From assembly GCF_963924675.1 (NCBI RefSeq), contig NC_089227.1:46928080-46992079 (forward strand): a DNA stretch of 64,000 nucleotides, in the 5' to 3' direction. Below are positions 1 through 12,682 of this stretch, piece after piece. This DNA is from Phocoena phocoena. Taxonomy: Eukaryota > Chordata > Mammalia > Artiodactyla > Phocoenidae. Under the pieces are notes generated by a model. The model did no database searches, had not been told where the DNA came from, and saw only the letters and a program-made list of their open reading frames with translations. Each line of letters starts with the position of its first letter. The stretch's first letter is position 1. The position numbers were made by a program, and so were the translations under genes.

Positions 1-134
1 CTTCTTCCGAATAGCTTCTTCAGTTTCTACTCCCTGAGAGGTTCTGGAGGTGGAAAGGGAGGGTTGACACACTTGGAATCTCGAGACCTGACTTCCTGCT
101 CTGATACCTACTAGTTGTATACATCCTCTAAGCC

Positions 135-950
135 TTAATTTTTTTGCACATTTGCAAATCATTTTTAAAATTGTGCTGAAATACATGTAACATAAAATTA
201 TTAGCCATTATTAAGTGTACTGTTCAGGGGCATTAAGTACATTCACATTGTTGTGTAGCTATCACCATCATCCATCTCTAGAACATTTTCATCTTCCCGA
301 ACTCGAACTCTGTATCTATTAAACACGCACCCCCCCATTCCCACCCTCCTCTCAGCCCTTGGCAACCAGCAGTCTACTTTCTGTCTCTATGAATTTGACT
401 ACTCTAGGAACCTCATATAAATGGAATCAGAGTGCCTTTTGTGACATTTGTCATGTGTCACTTAGCATGTCATAAAGGTGTTATTATACCCAGGTAGCAC
501 TACTAGTTTTAGTGCATGCATGCTGTGGCATATAACAGAATTTCTTTTTCTAAGTCTGAATAATATTCCATCATATGCATATACCACATTTTGTTTATCC
601 ATTCATCTGTCAATAGACACTTGGGTTGCTTCTACTTTTTGGCTATTGTGAATAACGTTACTGTAAATATACAATATTTACAAATACTGTAATTGTATAC
701 AGATTATCTCTTCAAGATTCTGCTTTCAATTCCTTTGGGTATATACCTGAGAGTGGAATTGATGGATCATATTCCATTTTTAAATTTTCGAGGGACTCTC
801 ATACTGTTTTCTATAGTGGCTGCACCATTTTACATTCTTACCTGTAATGCACAAAGGTTCCAATTTCTCCATACCCTTGCTGATTCGTATTTTCTGCTTT
901 TGTTTTATTTTATAGTCGCCATCCTAATTGAAGTGAGGTCTCATTCTATG
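135..950 (-). mobile_element. Old L1 (L1M-type) 3' part, minus orientation
   Basis: Sequence such as 'gtgtagctatcaccatcatc', 'tactttctgtctctatgaat' and 'ttggctattgtgaataacgt' follows mammalian L1M 3' UTR and ORF2 C-terminus in reverse orientation. The ORF2 remnant (about 590-950) is broken by stops and substitutions. It is 5'-truncated and diverged, without visible target duplications. Confidence 0.8.
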
Positions 951-1700
951 CCTGAATTTTCAATTCATGGCAGCAGCACGAGAGTTCTTGCCCTGCCTAG
1001 AAACAGGGCATTTTCTTTGCCTCTCTTCCCTCGGGGCCGTTGCAAGATTTGAATTAAGTAATGCAGTTTAAAGACGATAAACAACATTGCATGCCGCTAT
1101 ATAAAGTTAGAAGTGACTTCTGTGATTTGAAGAAACACTTCCAGGGAAAACAAAGGTCCAGAGACGTTTTCATTTTGCTCAACAATCTTTTCTAAGCAGT
1201 TCTGATAGTAATGCTAGGTCCTGCCTTGACGATCGAGGTTGAGAAATTGTCTCCGAGAAGTTTTACTGCACCTTTTGTTACACGTTTTAACTCTCTGGAG
1301 TCCTTATTTTGACAACCCTCTTCTCCTTCCTGGGACACTGAGTCTCTCTGGTTTAACAGATCTTCATGCTTGGTTATAGCTCCTGCTGTTGATGGCAATT
1401 CTAAGTCCTGACAATTTGCTGACTTTGGGTAACGAGGAAGAGGAAGAGGAGGAAACTGTGAAATGTTAGCACCAGAGATAACTCTACAGTGAAAGCCAAG
1501 ATGAGATTCATGCCACATTATTATTCAGGCATACTCATATTGCAAGCTCTGCCAATTTAGGAAAATTTAGGCTCTAAATCTTAGTCCCTTCGGTGCAAGA
1601 ACTTTTGAATACAACAAAATTCTAGGGCAATGGGATAATCTACACGCTAATTCCAGAAAGATTTCTGAAATGGGATTTTTCTTATGTTAACATATTTCAC

Positions 1701-1911
1701 TTTTTTTTTTTTTTTTTTTGCGGTATGCGGGCCTCTGTTGTGGCCTCTCCCATTGCGGAGCGCAGGCTCTGGATGCACAGGCTCAGCGGCCATGGCTCAT
1801 GGGCCCAGCCGCTCCGCGGCATGTGGGATCCTCCCGGACCGGGGCACGGTTGAACCCGCATCCCCTGCATCAGCAGGCGGACTCTCAACCGCTGCGCCAC
1901 CAGGGAAGCCC
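1701..1911 (-). mobile_element. CHR-2 type SINE, minus orientation
   Basis: A poly-T tract at 1701-1719 is followed by the reverse complement of the CHR body and the head complement 'ccaccagggaagcccc'. The 10 bp direct repeat catatttcac at 1691-1700 and 1912-1921 marks the target-site duplication. The tRNA-derived A and B box region lies in the head, near its right end. Confidence 0.95.
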
Positions 1912-2027
1912 CATATTTCACACTTTTGAGTCGAGCTGGGACTTACTTATCTGTGATGTGACTTTACATCTGACTATTATTCATCATTTGCAGGTGCATG
2001 GACCCCTCAAGCTATTTTCTAAGTCAG

Positions 2028-2195
2028 TGTTACTCCAAACTTGCCTGTACCTTAGCATCATCTGAGGACCTATTTAAAATTCCCCAGTACTCAAGCCACA
2101 AACCATACCAATTAAATAAGAATTTCTGGGGGTAGGACCCAGGCATCAAGACTTTTTAAAATTGCACAGGAAATTCCCACGTGCAGTCAAGTGAA
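2028..2195. mobile_element. MER5A-like hAT-Charlie DNA transposon fossil
   Basis: The stretch contains 'cttagcatcatctgaggacc', 'ttaaaattccccagtactca' and 'aagaatttctgggggtagga', in the order of the non-autonomous MER5A element. It is highly diverged and its terminal inverted repeats are decayed. Confidence 0.65.
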
Positions 2196-2208
2196 CAGTA
2201 CTGTTTTA

Positions 2209-2390
2209 AAGCGATGGTTCTTGAACTTATCTGAACATAAGTACTTAGTTTATTAAAAACACAGATTCCTGGGTCCCAGCCTGGATCTACTGAATCAGAA
2301 TTTGAAGAGGCCCGGAGGTCTGTGCTTTGTGTCACTGAGAAATCTGGAGGACCTGCAAACAACGAATTAGTTGAGTATGGCTGAAAGTCA
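2209..2390. mobile_element. Second MER5A-like element
   Basis: 'gatggttcttgaacttatct', 'ttaaaaacacagattcctgg' and 'tactgaatcagaatttgaag' match the MER5A consensus as remembered. It begins 13 bp after the first copy and has the same orientation. Confidence 0.7.
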
Positions 2391-2784
2391 CTGTGAGATG
2401 AATCTCCTTTTGCATCAGTGTAGGCCATGCCTGGGATGTTTCCTTCATGGGGTCATGCACCCATTTGCACAACCTGGCCAACTGAGACACATATGATACA
2501 ATAAAAGTTCCTCTGCCAAAGTGCCATTGCTTAATTTCCTTCAATTTGACTTGCTAGTTTTTACATCTCTCCTGGCTTCCCCTTCCCTCCTAAGTGATTA
2601 GGCTCTTAGAAAGAGATCACTGAGAGGGATACTAAAGGTTTAGGCCCCAAGTTCCCTTCACCATCATGCTCCAAGCTGACACTGAACACCCGAGAGTTTT
2701 CTTGTTTATTATTAGGAGGGCTAATAAACATTATCACTGTCACACTAGATTACATGGTTATTTACTTGTGGGGGCATTCCAAAT

Positions 2785-2960
2785 TTCTGAGCACCTACTA
2801 AGTGCCAAGCACGTTGTATACATCTCTCTATCAGTCCTATTAGGTGGGTAATTTTGCCTCTTTTTCTTCAGATTAGAAAACCCAGACTCAGGCAAGTAAC
2901 GTCATGGGCTTAAGATCAAATAAGTGGCAAAGCTCAAATCTGAACTATGGCCTGGCTGAT
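2785..2960 (+). repeat. Ancient mammalian interspersed repeat fragment
   Basis: The pattern 'gcacctactaagtgccaagc ... agaaaacccagactcaggca ... agtggcaaagctcaaatctg' is a common mammal-wide fossil motif. I cannot assign the family with confidence. Confidence 0.5.
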
Positions 2961-3684
2961 TTAGAAAGCAATATACTGTGAAACCTTGCATGAACTGAAT
3001 GTAGGTGCACCTTCTCTTTGAGATATACAATCCTCCCCCTTCTGACTTCATGCCATGGGACTTGGGACTCATGATCACAGACAACCTCATGCATCCCTAC
3101 AGGGCAGAGAGGGCTTTTGGGCTCCCGTCTGCTACAGTGGCTTTGGCGTGGAGTCTCTAAGCCCCTTCCAGCTGGACTTCTGTTGCTAGTATAGAGATCG
3201 ACCACCTGACTCAACAGAACTAATTAGCACCAATTGTGGTGATACCTACACCATGAGGTGGGTTCTTCCTGCTGAGAACTGATTGCGACCAAATAATCAT
3301 TTCATGGAAGTCTACTGAACAGCTAACAGCTGGAAACCAGTTGGGTCACTACTAATAAGCTCTGCGTTTACTGTCATTGCTTTGGGAGAAAACGCTTTGT
3401 TTTCATCTTATCACTATGTAGCCAAATCAAAAATGCCATTTCAATACAACCTTCTTAAATGAGTGTTTATACCCCTAAATAATTATGTGAACTGTTATTA
3501 GCTCTTGTGAAAAGGGGAGAGTGCCCCCATGTGCTTTAACGAACAAAAGAGACTTCCTACCTAGAGACACAGACACAGGAACCCATTCTTCTCAACTCAA
3601 GAAATATGAAATACACATACATTTTTAAAATAAGAGGTTCGTTAGGAGATGGGATCCTCTTGGGTAAAATGGTCACATTTTGGA

Positions 3685-3990
3685 AATGAAAGGTAAGGAT
3701 TGTGCTAAGTGAAATAAGTCAGACAGAGAAAGACGAATACTGTATTATATCACTTATACGTGCAATCTAAAAAATACAACAAACTAGTGAATAAAACAAA
3801 AAAAGAAGCAGTCTCACGGATACAGAGAACAAACTAATGGTTACCAGTGGGGAGAGGGCAATATATAGGTAGGAGGAAAAAAGGGTTATTATGGGATTAT
3901 ATGAAATCATCTGTGTGAAACTTCTAAAAACTGTAAAGCACTACAAATTTTAAAGAATCTTTCATTCAATAAAAAAATTTAAAAGTTAAA
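3685..3990 (+). mobile_element. L1 3' end fragment, plus orientation
   Basis: 'tgctaagtgaaataagtcag', 'tatatcacttatacgtgcaa' and 'acaaactaatggttaccagt' follow the 3' end of L1, closing in an A-rich tail around 3970-3990. It is 5'-truncated and more diverged than the copy at 4123. Confidence 0.75.
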
Positions 3991-4122
3991 GAAAAGAGAA
4001 AGGGATGCCCTGTGTTAAGGAAAAAGTTCAAAAACAACAATCAGTGAAAATTTTGAGGTGTATTCCATCCTCACCTGTACCTGGAGAGTCTCTTAAAGAT
4101 CTATACAATGCAAGACACATAC

Positions 4123-4919
4123 AGAATGGCCATCTTTAAAAAGTCGACAAAAAAATGCTGGAGAGGGTGTGGAGAAAAGGGAACCCTCTTATACTGTTGG
4201 TGGGAATACAAATTGGTGCAGCCACTATGGAAAACAGTCGGATGTTCTTCAAAAAAAAACAAATAACAGAGTTGCCATATGATCCAGCAATCCCACTCCT
4301 GGGCATATATCCTGACAAAACTACAATTTGAAAAGACACATGCACTCCTATGTTCATAGCAGCACTATTTACAGTAGCCAAGACATGGAAGCAACCTAAA
4401 TGTCCACTGACAGAGGAATGGATAAAGAGGATGTGGTACATATATACAATGGAGTATTACTCACCCATTAAAAAGAATGAAATAATGATACTTGCAGCAA
4501 TATGGCTGGATCTAGAGATTATCATATTAAGTGAACTAAGAAAGAGAAAGACAAATACCAGATGATATCACTTATATGTGGAATCTAAAATATGACACCA
4601 ACGAACGTATCTATGAAATGAAAACAGACTTACAGATATAGAGAACAGACTTGTGGTTGTCGAGGGGGAGGGGGGAGGGAGAGGGATGGACTGGGAGCTT
4701 GGGATTAACAGATGCAAATAATTATATATAGGATGGATAAACAACAAGGTCGTACTACAGAGCACAGGGAACTATATTGAATATCTTGTGATAAACCATA
4801 ATGGAAAAGAATATGACAAAGAATATATATGTATAACTGAGTCATTTTGCTGTATGGCAGAAATTAAACACAGCATTGTAAATCAACTATACTTCAATAA
4901 AATAAAATTTTTTTAAAAA
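4123..4919 (+). mobile_element. 5'-truncated cetartiodactyl L1 with target-site duplication
   Basis: It starts within ORF2 ('ctggagagggtgtggagaaa', 'ttggtgggaatacaaattgg'), runs through 'acaatggagtattactcacc' into the 3' UTR ('tatggcagaaattaaacaca') and ends in an A-rich tail. The 13 bp direct repeat gcaagacacatac at 4110-4122 and 4920-4932 delimits the insertion exactly. The ORF2 C-terminal remnant carries stops and cannot make a functional reverse transcriptase. Confidence 0.92.
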
Positions 4920-5299
4920 GCAAGACACATACCAAAAATTCAAGGTGAAAATGAGGCCTATACACACAATTTGTGTGTGTGTGTACATTCCAGCTAAAAA
5001 ACTACCCAACAGCAAGATGGAGTGTCTTGGTAACAAGTTCTTCAAAATGCCAAGCCACTCTTAGGAAGTAACTGCTTCAGACTATCAAACACAGTGGTAT
5101 TGAAAACCTTCCTTGTGCCAGGTACCAGACTAAATATAACCCATGTGTTACTTTGCCGAACAACTAGGAAATTTCTATTTCCTTGTTTGTAAAAGGAAAG
5201 TTTATTTCCCATAGAAACTTTATTTGTAAAAGGAAAAGTGTTTCTCACTCCTATGTCAATCCTCACAGCTAGTAAGAGTTCTGTAGAGAAATCAGCACA

Positions 5300-5735
5300 A
5301 AAACTATCATTCTTAATTTTTTAATAAAGTTTTTATAACAGTTTTAGATTTGCAGAGAAGTTCTAAAGATAGTACACTTCCTATGCACCTCACAGGCTGT
5401 TTCCCCTAATGTTAACATCTTCCCTGTTGCTACATTAATTTGAGTACATTTGTCACAACTAATGAACCAATATTGATGCAATATTACTGAAGGCCAAACT
5501 TTATCCATAGGTTCTTCGTTTTTACCCAACGTCCTTTTCTTGTTCCAGAATCCCATCCAGGACACCACATTACATTTAGACATCATGTCTCCTTAGGTTT
5601 CTCCAGGCTGGGACAGTTTCTCAGACCTCCCTTATTTTTGATAATGTTAACTTCTTTGAGGAGTACTGGCAGTCAGGTATTTCCTAGCATGTCCGTCAAT
5701 TTGGTTTGATTTTTTTTCCCTTGTAATTAGGCCTA
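5300..5735 (-). mobile_element. Old L1 3' UTR fragment
   Basis: 'actaatgaaccaatattgat', 'aatcccatccaggacaccac' and 'agacatcatgtctccttagg' are characteristic of the 3' region of old L1M elements. Orientation is the likely one, not certain. Confidence 0.6.
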
Positions 5736-8234
5736 GACATAGATATTCTAGGTCTTAGAGAACATTTGAACAACAACAAATCCAAGAGTTTGAGATCAGT
5801 TGGTGAAAGGGGATTATAACACACCCACATTCAATTTGTATACATTAGGTTATTTCAAAACTTTACCGTGAATAAAGCAAGGTGGAGAAATGCACCATTT
5901 TTTGACAGTAATGCTCAATGAAACATGCTCAGGTCAAAGAAGCTTTTTGAGTCTAGACTTCCAAACACTTACTAACCATTTAGCGTCTCCTTTTCGGGAA
6001 ATATGAAACCCAGGTTGCTATGCCTAAGCTGGAATAGGGGTGTGGTGTAAGCCGAAAGGAAAATTTTGCTTTATAAAAGGGACAAAAAAGAATAGGAAGA
6101 GATGAATATATGGTTGTTTTACATGTTAAAAAGCACCGGCTTTCTTCAAATCAAATGTCTAAATTCTGCCTAATTAAAAAAAGGAAATTGATATTTGGAT
6201 ATGGCATGTGTTGACATCTGCCCCTTTGATTTACATGAGTATGAACTAGAGAGAACAGATTATTCAAGAGAGAAGAAAAAGAGTTCCAATTTGACAGGAA
6301 AGAGTGTAGGCAGCATCAGCTTTAGTGCTTGTTAAAACATGAAGGATTAATAGCAAAAAGGGAGGGAAGAATTGTGACTGTTTCCAGTTTAGTATCTTCA
6401 AAAATGCTTGGGGTTTCTGAGAATGGCTCACCCAACCACATGAAAGTGATGCTAAGGGATTCAGCCACACGACTTCTCTAAATCCAGGGCTGGGACTGCT
6501 CCACTTTTACCATCAAACCATCTTACTTAAAGTGTAGCCACAAATTAAGTTTATTTTCTCTTGAAAAAGTACTAAGTCCTTTCGAAGGGGGCAAACACAG
6601 CATTCAGGAATATGGGTCTCCCCCGGCCCCGCCCCTGCTTCCTGCCTCCTACTCCCTCCTCGATAGAGTAAGTCATGTAAAAAAAAAGAGCCAGCTTCTT
6701 AGTCTATGAATTCTTCCTTGGCTATATAAAAAAGTCAACAATGGCTTTCAGCTGTAAAATTCAACAGAATTCAGTTACCAGGTTTTTTTTTTCTTTTTAC
6801 AAACAAACAAACAATAGGCTAATCCGATTCGGAATTACTGTACTGGCAAGAAGGTCTAAAAACAATTGCACGACAGATCTGTGTCTTGCTCTGTGGGCAA
6901 TTTCTTTCTGAATTTGTAGGATTCAGGTTTTGTGCTACAGGAGGTCCAAAAATGAGGAAGAAAATGCAGTCTCATATGTCACTCGACAACCCCCTGCTGA
7001 TAAAATAAATCTACATTTGGAGGATCCACCCAAGGAGTCATGGGACATCCCACATTAGATCATTACCAAGCCACTTAGGTTAAAAATTACAGGGGGACCA
7101 TTAAAAAAAAAAAAAAAGACTAAAGTGTTCCACTACGCATAGGCTCTTGACATGGTTTTTTTTTTGAGTTACTGTGGTGGTTTTTTTGCCAGCTGTGACA
7201 GTTCATGAAATCAGTTGGATTATTCTAAATTTAAGAAGGTAAAAGAATTTGTCAAGAAGAGGTGCTTTCTCACATTGAAACTATATGGTGAATACAGATC
7301 TCAGGGAAGCAAATGAAAAGTGAGGTCCTACAGCCAAGAAGCAATGTCGTACAAAGGCAGAAGCTGTCTTTGTCTCTTTTTATCTGCCTGGAATTACTTA
7401 GATATGCTTATGCCTAAGGCAGGGAGATGAACCAGATGACCTCTTAGGACTGTGTCTAGCTTGCTGGTTCTATTGATAAACTGCTACTTTGAAGTACTGA
7501 AAAGGACTAGAAAAAAACTGAGTTTAAGTGCTTGCTAAAAGATCAATGCAAGAGACAAGGGTAAACTGATTTTTGTGACTGTCACCCAATCCCAAGTCTC
7601 ACCCATCCCCCAATCTCTACACCAATGCTTTTTCCACTAAAGATTCTTTGATGTTTAACAAGAAACCCAACGACTGAGAGTGAGTAGAGTGTGGAAAGGG
7701 GACAGAAATCTGTCCTGGTGGTTCATTTCTAAGCTGAGATAAATCCTCTTTTAACATAACATTTATGTATACTTAGAAGACCAATGGATAAATGGGTATC
7801 AATTCCCAATTGTTCAACCCGAGCTAGTTTTTCAAAGATGGACAAATAATAAACAAACCCAGAGACAAACAAAAATGTATGAATAAAAATTCCTTTGGGA
7901 TCAAATGATTAAATTTACAGCACTTGAGATTTTTCTGTCCTTTTTGTCCCCCAGGGGAAAAATCTCATCTCTCAAGACTTAGAATGCACAAATTAAAGGC
8001 CATTTACATGGAGTTTGAAGTTCTCAGTTCTGGAAAAAGAATCTGGAGGCACAGTCAAAGCCTTCTGTCAATAGTATTCTGTCTGAACCTTCTCCTTCAC
8101 TGAATTCTATGGGTGATAGTACTGGTCAGCTAGAAGAAATGTGATCATACTTCTCAAACACATATGTCAGAGTACATTCAATGTGTGTGTCAGTCAATTA
8201 TCACAATGGAGTGTGTAAATAAAAATACACAAGG

Positions 8235-8440
8235 ACTTCCCTGGTGGCGCTGTGGTTGAGAGTCTGCCTGCCGATACAGGGGACACGGGTTTGTGCCCCG
8301 GTCCGGGAAGATCCCACATGCTGCAGAGCGGCTGGGCCCGTGAGCCATGGCCGCTGAGCCTGCGCGTCCGGAGCCTGTGCTCCGCAGCGGGAGCGGCCAC
8401 AACGGTGAGAGGCCCGCATACCAGAAAAAAAAAAAAAAAA
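8235..8440 (+). mobile_element. CHR-2 type SINE
   Basis: Head 'acttccctggtggcgctgtg', full body and a 16-base A tail ending at 8440. The direct repeat cacaagg occurs at 8228-8234 and again from 8441, extendable to nine bases if it overlaps the head. Confidence 0.95.
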
Positions 8441-9821
8441 CACAAGGACAATATATTTTCTCCTTTTCCCTAAAAAGGTAAAAAAGAAATGATTTTATGT
8501 AATGAATAGGAGCAGTTTTCACAGTAATCTGAGTTTTGTTTACAGACTTGTGATGATGAGTATTTTATCTTGGGAACCGGTGGCTCTAAGACTCACACAG
8601 TACCCAGTGTACTTTTCCAAGAGTTGAAAAAGGAAAGGTGTCCCATGGTCCTGGAAAACCAGGAACAATATGAAACCAGATAATGAAGAGTTAAGAAAAG
8701 CTTCTCAGGCTGCTAATGAACTCCATCCTGCCCTGGTGAGACCACCCTCCTTTTAAGTAAGAGGTAATTTAATATGCATCTAACTCAGTTGTGTTTGGGC
8801 TTCATCCAATGTAAGAGTATCAGTGTGATAAATTATAATGAATTGTCTGCAGTACTTCACAAAGTGACTATAACAGACCTGAAAAACAAGATCTCTAAGC
8901 CTGATTTTCCAGCTCCCTTTGAATGCTTTTCGCCTGATTCCTTTCACATGCACCACTCCAAAACTTGAGAATGCTTCTTATAGCTCCTCCACGCGTAAAA
9001 GTTATGTGCTTCTGGCCCCATTTGATTAGATCCACAGTTGTTGGCTGTCTATTACACTTGAACATGACACCAACAGTGAGACCCTCCAAACATTGCAGCA
9101 AGAGCTCCTTTCCTTTCCCAACAGTTTTTCTATGTTAATTTCCTTTCGTAATCCACACAGTGCACTGGGAAGTCACTTAGTGAAATAGATTCGATTCATA
9201 GTTCAGATTCTGAAAAAGCAGCTGGATCTAGGCATCCTAGAGTCTGTAAGGAAAATGGGCAGAGACTGAAAAAGGGGTCAGGAAACTCAAGTTCTAGCAG
9301 GGCCTGAGACTATAGCTGTGTGACCCACCTCCATTCGGAAGTAGTTTCCTCATTTAGGTTAGCAACCACTGCCCTAGAGAAAAGGCCACCTCCACTTCAT
9401 TTCCTGACTTTAGAGAGTCCCAGCTCTTCAGAATGCAAAAGCAGGACTGTTATTCTATAGAAGATCCTTCACAAATAAAAGAGACTAGATTGGGGTTAAA
9501 TGGTTTTTTGTGCTGGTCAGAGGACAGCAGCCTGTAGGGTAACACACAAAACTTGTGTGGGAGGGGCAGGATGGGATTGTTTTTTTTCCTATTCATAGGA
9601 TACAGATGTTGTTGTGTAAAGATCCATGGACTGGTAATCAAGATGATTTTCTGTGAAAATCACGTTAATTCTATCAGGCTTCATTTCTTCATGGGCAAAA
9701 TAAAATGGGCATGTTGAACTTGTAAGCTTCACTCCCAAGGGCAGGGGATGTGCTTCTCTCTTCTGTGTTGTGCTTTGTGCCCAAGGCACTTCCTGAGGAC
9801 TAGGCGGTATTTGTACTTGTT

Positions 9822-10305
9822 TCCTATTTTGCTGCTGTAACAAATTATCCCACATTGAGTGGCTTAAAACAATACCAATTTATTATTTTAGAGTTCTGGA
9901 GGTTGGGACTAAAATCGAGGGGGAGGCAGGGCTGCATTCCTCTCTGGAGGCTCTAGGGGAGAATCAGTTTCCTGGCCATCTTTCCAGCTTCCAGAGGCAG
10001 CCTCACTTTTTGGCTCATGGCCACCTTCCACCTTCAAAGCAGCAACGGCTGGTTGAGTCTTGCTCACATCTCATCACTTTGATTCTCCTTCCCTCATCAC
10101 ATTTCCTTCTAAGTCTGACTCTCCTGCCTCCCTCTTTCATTTATAAGGACCCCTGTGATTACACTGGGCACATCCAGATAATCCAGGACAATCTCCCCTT
10201 CTTAAGAGCCTTAATTTACCACATCTGCAAAGTGCCTTTTGCCATGTGAGGTAACACACTCAGTTTCCCGGTATTAGAAGGTAGCCATTATTCTGCCTAC
10301 CACAT
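9822..10305 (-). mobile_element. MaLR-type LTR (MLT1-like), minus orientation
   Basis: 'gctgctgtaacaaattatcc', 'gtggcttaaaacaataccaa', 'tttagagttctggaggttgg' and 'atttataaggacccctgtga' are typical of the reverse strand of mammalian MLT1-like LTRs. It is a solo, decayed copy; the subfamily is uncertain. Confidence 0.65.
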
Positions 10306-11583
10306 TGTTCAATAAATATTTGATCAACTTGTAAATATTTTGAGAAAATGGTAAGCTAAACACTTTGAATTATTTATAAGGTTAGCTAATTTCCATGGCT
10401 CATCACTAGCCAAAGTCGCGGTCGCAGGTATACTGGACATTTCTGATCCCTCCCAGACACGCAACCTTCATACTCATTCAAGTTTATGTGCACTTCACCC
10501 TGTTTTGGCTGTAAAAACGTACTGTGGTTCTATCCAACTCTCTTTCACCTGGTAGAGAGAACATAATCTGTTGTGACAGATTTTTCCCAACCAAGTTACG
10601 TGAATTGCTCACTGTCACACAAAGATATAGCCTTTCCACTTCCCTTGCATCCCATTTCATACTGAACTCCTTTCTCCAATTACCATTTCAGACAGATCAA
10701 CCAACAAAAACGAGGAGGTGGTAATCTTCAGGCAGGAGGAAAGATGCACAGAGCATACTGGAATCCTACCAGGAAAAACCCAAGCTCTGTCATTATTAAC
10801 ACCCTGAGTCACGCATCTTCTTCCTCCAAAATGAATCCTTCAAATCTAAGTCACGATCAATGAACTACTCTCCCACTAGAGGTGCTACCAGCCATCATAT
10901 CAAGATTCAGACACTGTCAAAACTTTTTCAAATTTGTCCTCACGGCATTAAACATATGACAATAATCTACGTCCGACTGTCACCCAACCCTCCTCCCCCA
11001 ATGCAGGTCAAGTTTCAGGGTGATTTTGGCAGGTTATCTAAAGGAACTTGAGTGATGGACAATTACATATTTTCATTTTGAAGTTTTTCAATTGTTTTAA
11101 AGCAACTGACATTTTATGCCTGTTAGTCTATCACTTGGGCAAACTTTTACCAGTTCTTAATCAAAACAATTACAGAAACCCTGTCATCGTTAACTTAATT
11201 GTAGCATTCAGAAAGAGATGACAACTCAATATTTGCCCTATTCCCAGTTCTATCAATGTATCATATATAACTGGTGTTAAAGAGTAATTGGGAATTGGAA
11301 ATCAAACACTGTACTTAAGCATGTTGATAGAAAGATAAGTATTGAGAACTAGACTGACGTGAAACAACACTTCAGAATTTGATACCCCAAGCATTCTCTT
11401 CTTTTAAACCTGGCAAAGATACCAAATTATATCAAAGTCCACAGATTTACTTACTGATTATCTTAAGTACAAACAGAATGTCTCTCTGTGGCCTAGAGGA
11501 AATAACTGTACAAGACTCACAAGACGCAAATTCTCCTGAGCAATTTTTCCTGCAGTTCCAGTAGGTCATTAAAGATTAATCAC

Positions 11584-11880
11584 CAGGACTTCCCTGGTGG
11601 CTCAGTGGTTAACAATCCGCCTGCCAATGCAGGGGACACGGGTTCGAGCCCTGGTCTGTAAGATCCCACATGCCGCGGAACAACTAAGCCCGTGCGCCAT
11701 AACTACTGAGCCTGCGCTCTAGAGCCTGTGAGCCACAACTACTGAAGCCCGCGTGCCTACAGCCTGTGCTCCGCAACAGGAGAAGCCACCACAATGAGAC
11801 GCCTGCTCACCGCAACTACAGAAAGCCCTGGCGCAGCAACGAAGACCTAACGCAACCAAAAATTAATTCATTCATTTTAA
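11584..11880 (+). mobile_element. CHR-1-type (long) SINE
   Basis: Head 'ggacttccctggtggctcag', tandem 'ccacaactactgaagcccgc' middle section and the long 3' part 'gcagcaacgaagacctaacg' that the short CHR-2 copies lack. An imperfect duplication around aaagatta (11570s) and aaagattt (11880s) may be the target site. Confidence 0.92.
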
Positions 11881-12611
11881 AAAAGATTTAGCGCCTATTG
11901 TTTGCACACTTAAACCTCCAGAGGTTGGTTTAACATAGCACATAGCTGTCACTGAAGAATGTGAATTTCTATGGGAAAATCTAGTTCAAAGGTAAACCAA
12001 TCTGTAATACATTTTCTTTTTTCCTTATTTAATTCCATATTCTTAAACACGAGCTTTAAAATGCAAAGAAACTGGGAAAACTAATATACATTTACTCTCA
12101 AGAAGCAAGACAAACACAAAATAAAGTTGAATTTCTAAATAAATAGCTGCTTTAGAGGCCGAAAATGTCATAACTTGGTAGCAATGATACCTTTCATATG
12201 GCAAGTACAAGGTACTGTGGAAAGTTCTGCATCTACATTTGCCAGGTCAAATGCAGAGTTGAAGAAATTGGTTGAAATGCCAAAAGAAAAAAAATTAAAC
12301 TACTTTCTTCTAAGGCAATCAGACCAAAGAGGCAATAGGAGTTTCATTTTCCTGTATAATTTGAATAAACTACTTCAGTTTTACACACATACACACCCCC
12401 CCTTCCAAAACGTAGACAAGGGCTATATAGCTACCAACAAGTTGTCACACATCTGGAAGACTATTTTAAAACACATTCAAAATGTTTTGACTACATGATG
12501 CCAAGCATCTGGCAATACAAACTTCTCTTAGGAACTTTTCCTCTATAGAATTCAGTCTTGTGTAGAGAGTCATTGTGCCAGATTTTGAACTACACGTTTT
12601 ATTTGTGGAAC

Positions 12612-12682
12612 GGCTGTGTGTATATACACACATACACACATATATATGCAAATATATATATATACATATATTTATATGCAAA
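12612..12682. repeat. (TG/CA)n-(TA)n compound microsatellite
   Basis: Alternating purine-pyrimidine: 'gtgtgtatatacacacatac' then 'atatatatatacatatattt'. Length is likely to vary between individuals. Confidence 0.85.

Noticed and set aside
4136..4565. L1 ORF2 C-terminal reading frames
   Set aside because: Remnants of a 5'-truncated L1 with stops. The element cannot encode a working protein.
8235..8310. tRNA-like A box and B box in SINE heads
   Set aside because: These are the tRNA-derived heads of SINEs. There is no cloverleaf with a complete acceptor stem, so no tRNA gene is called.
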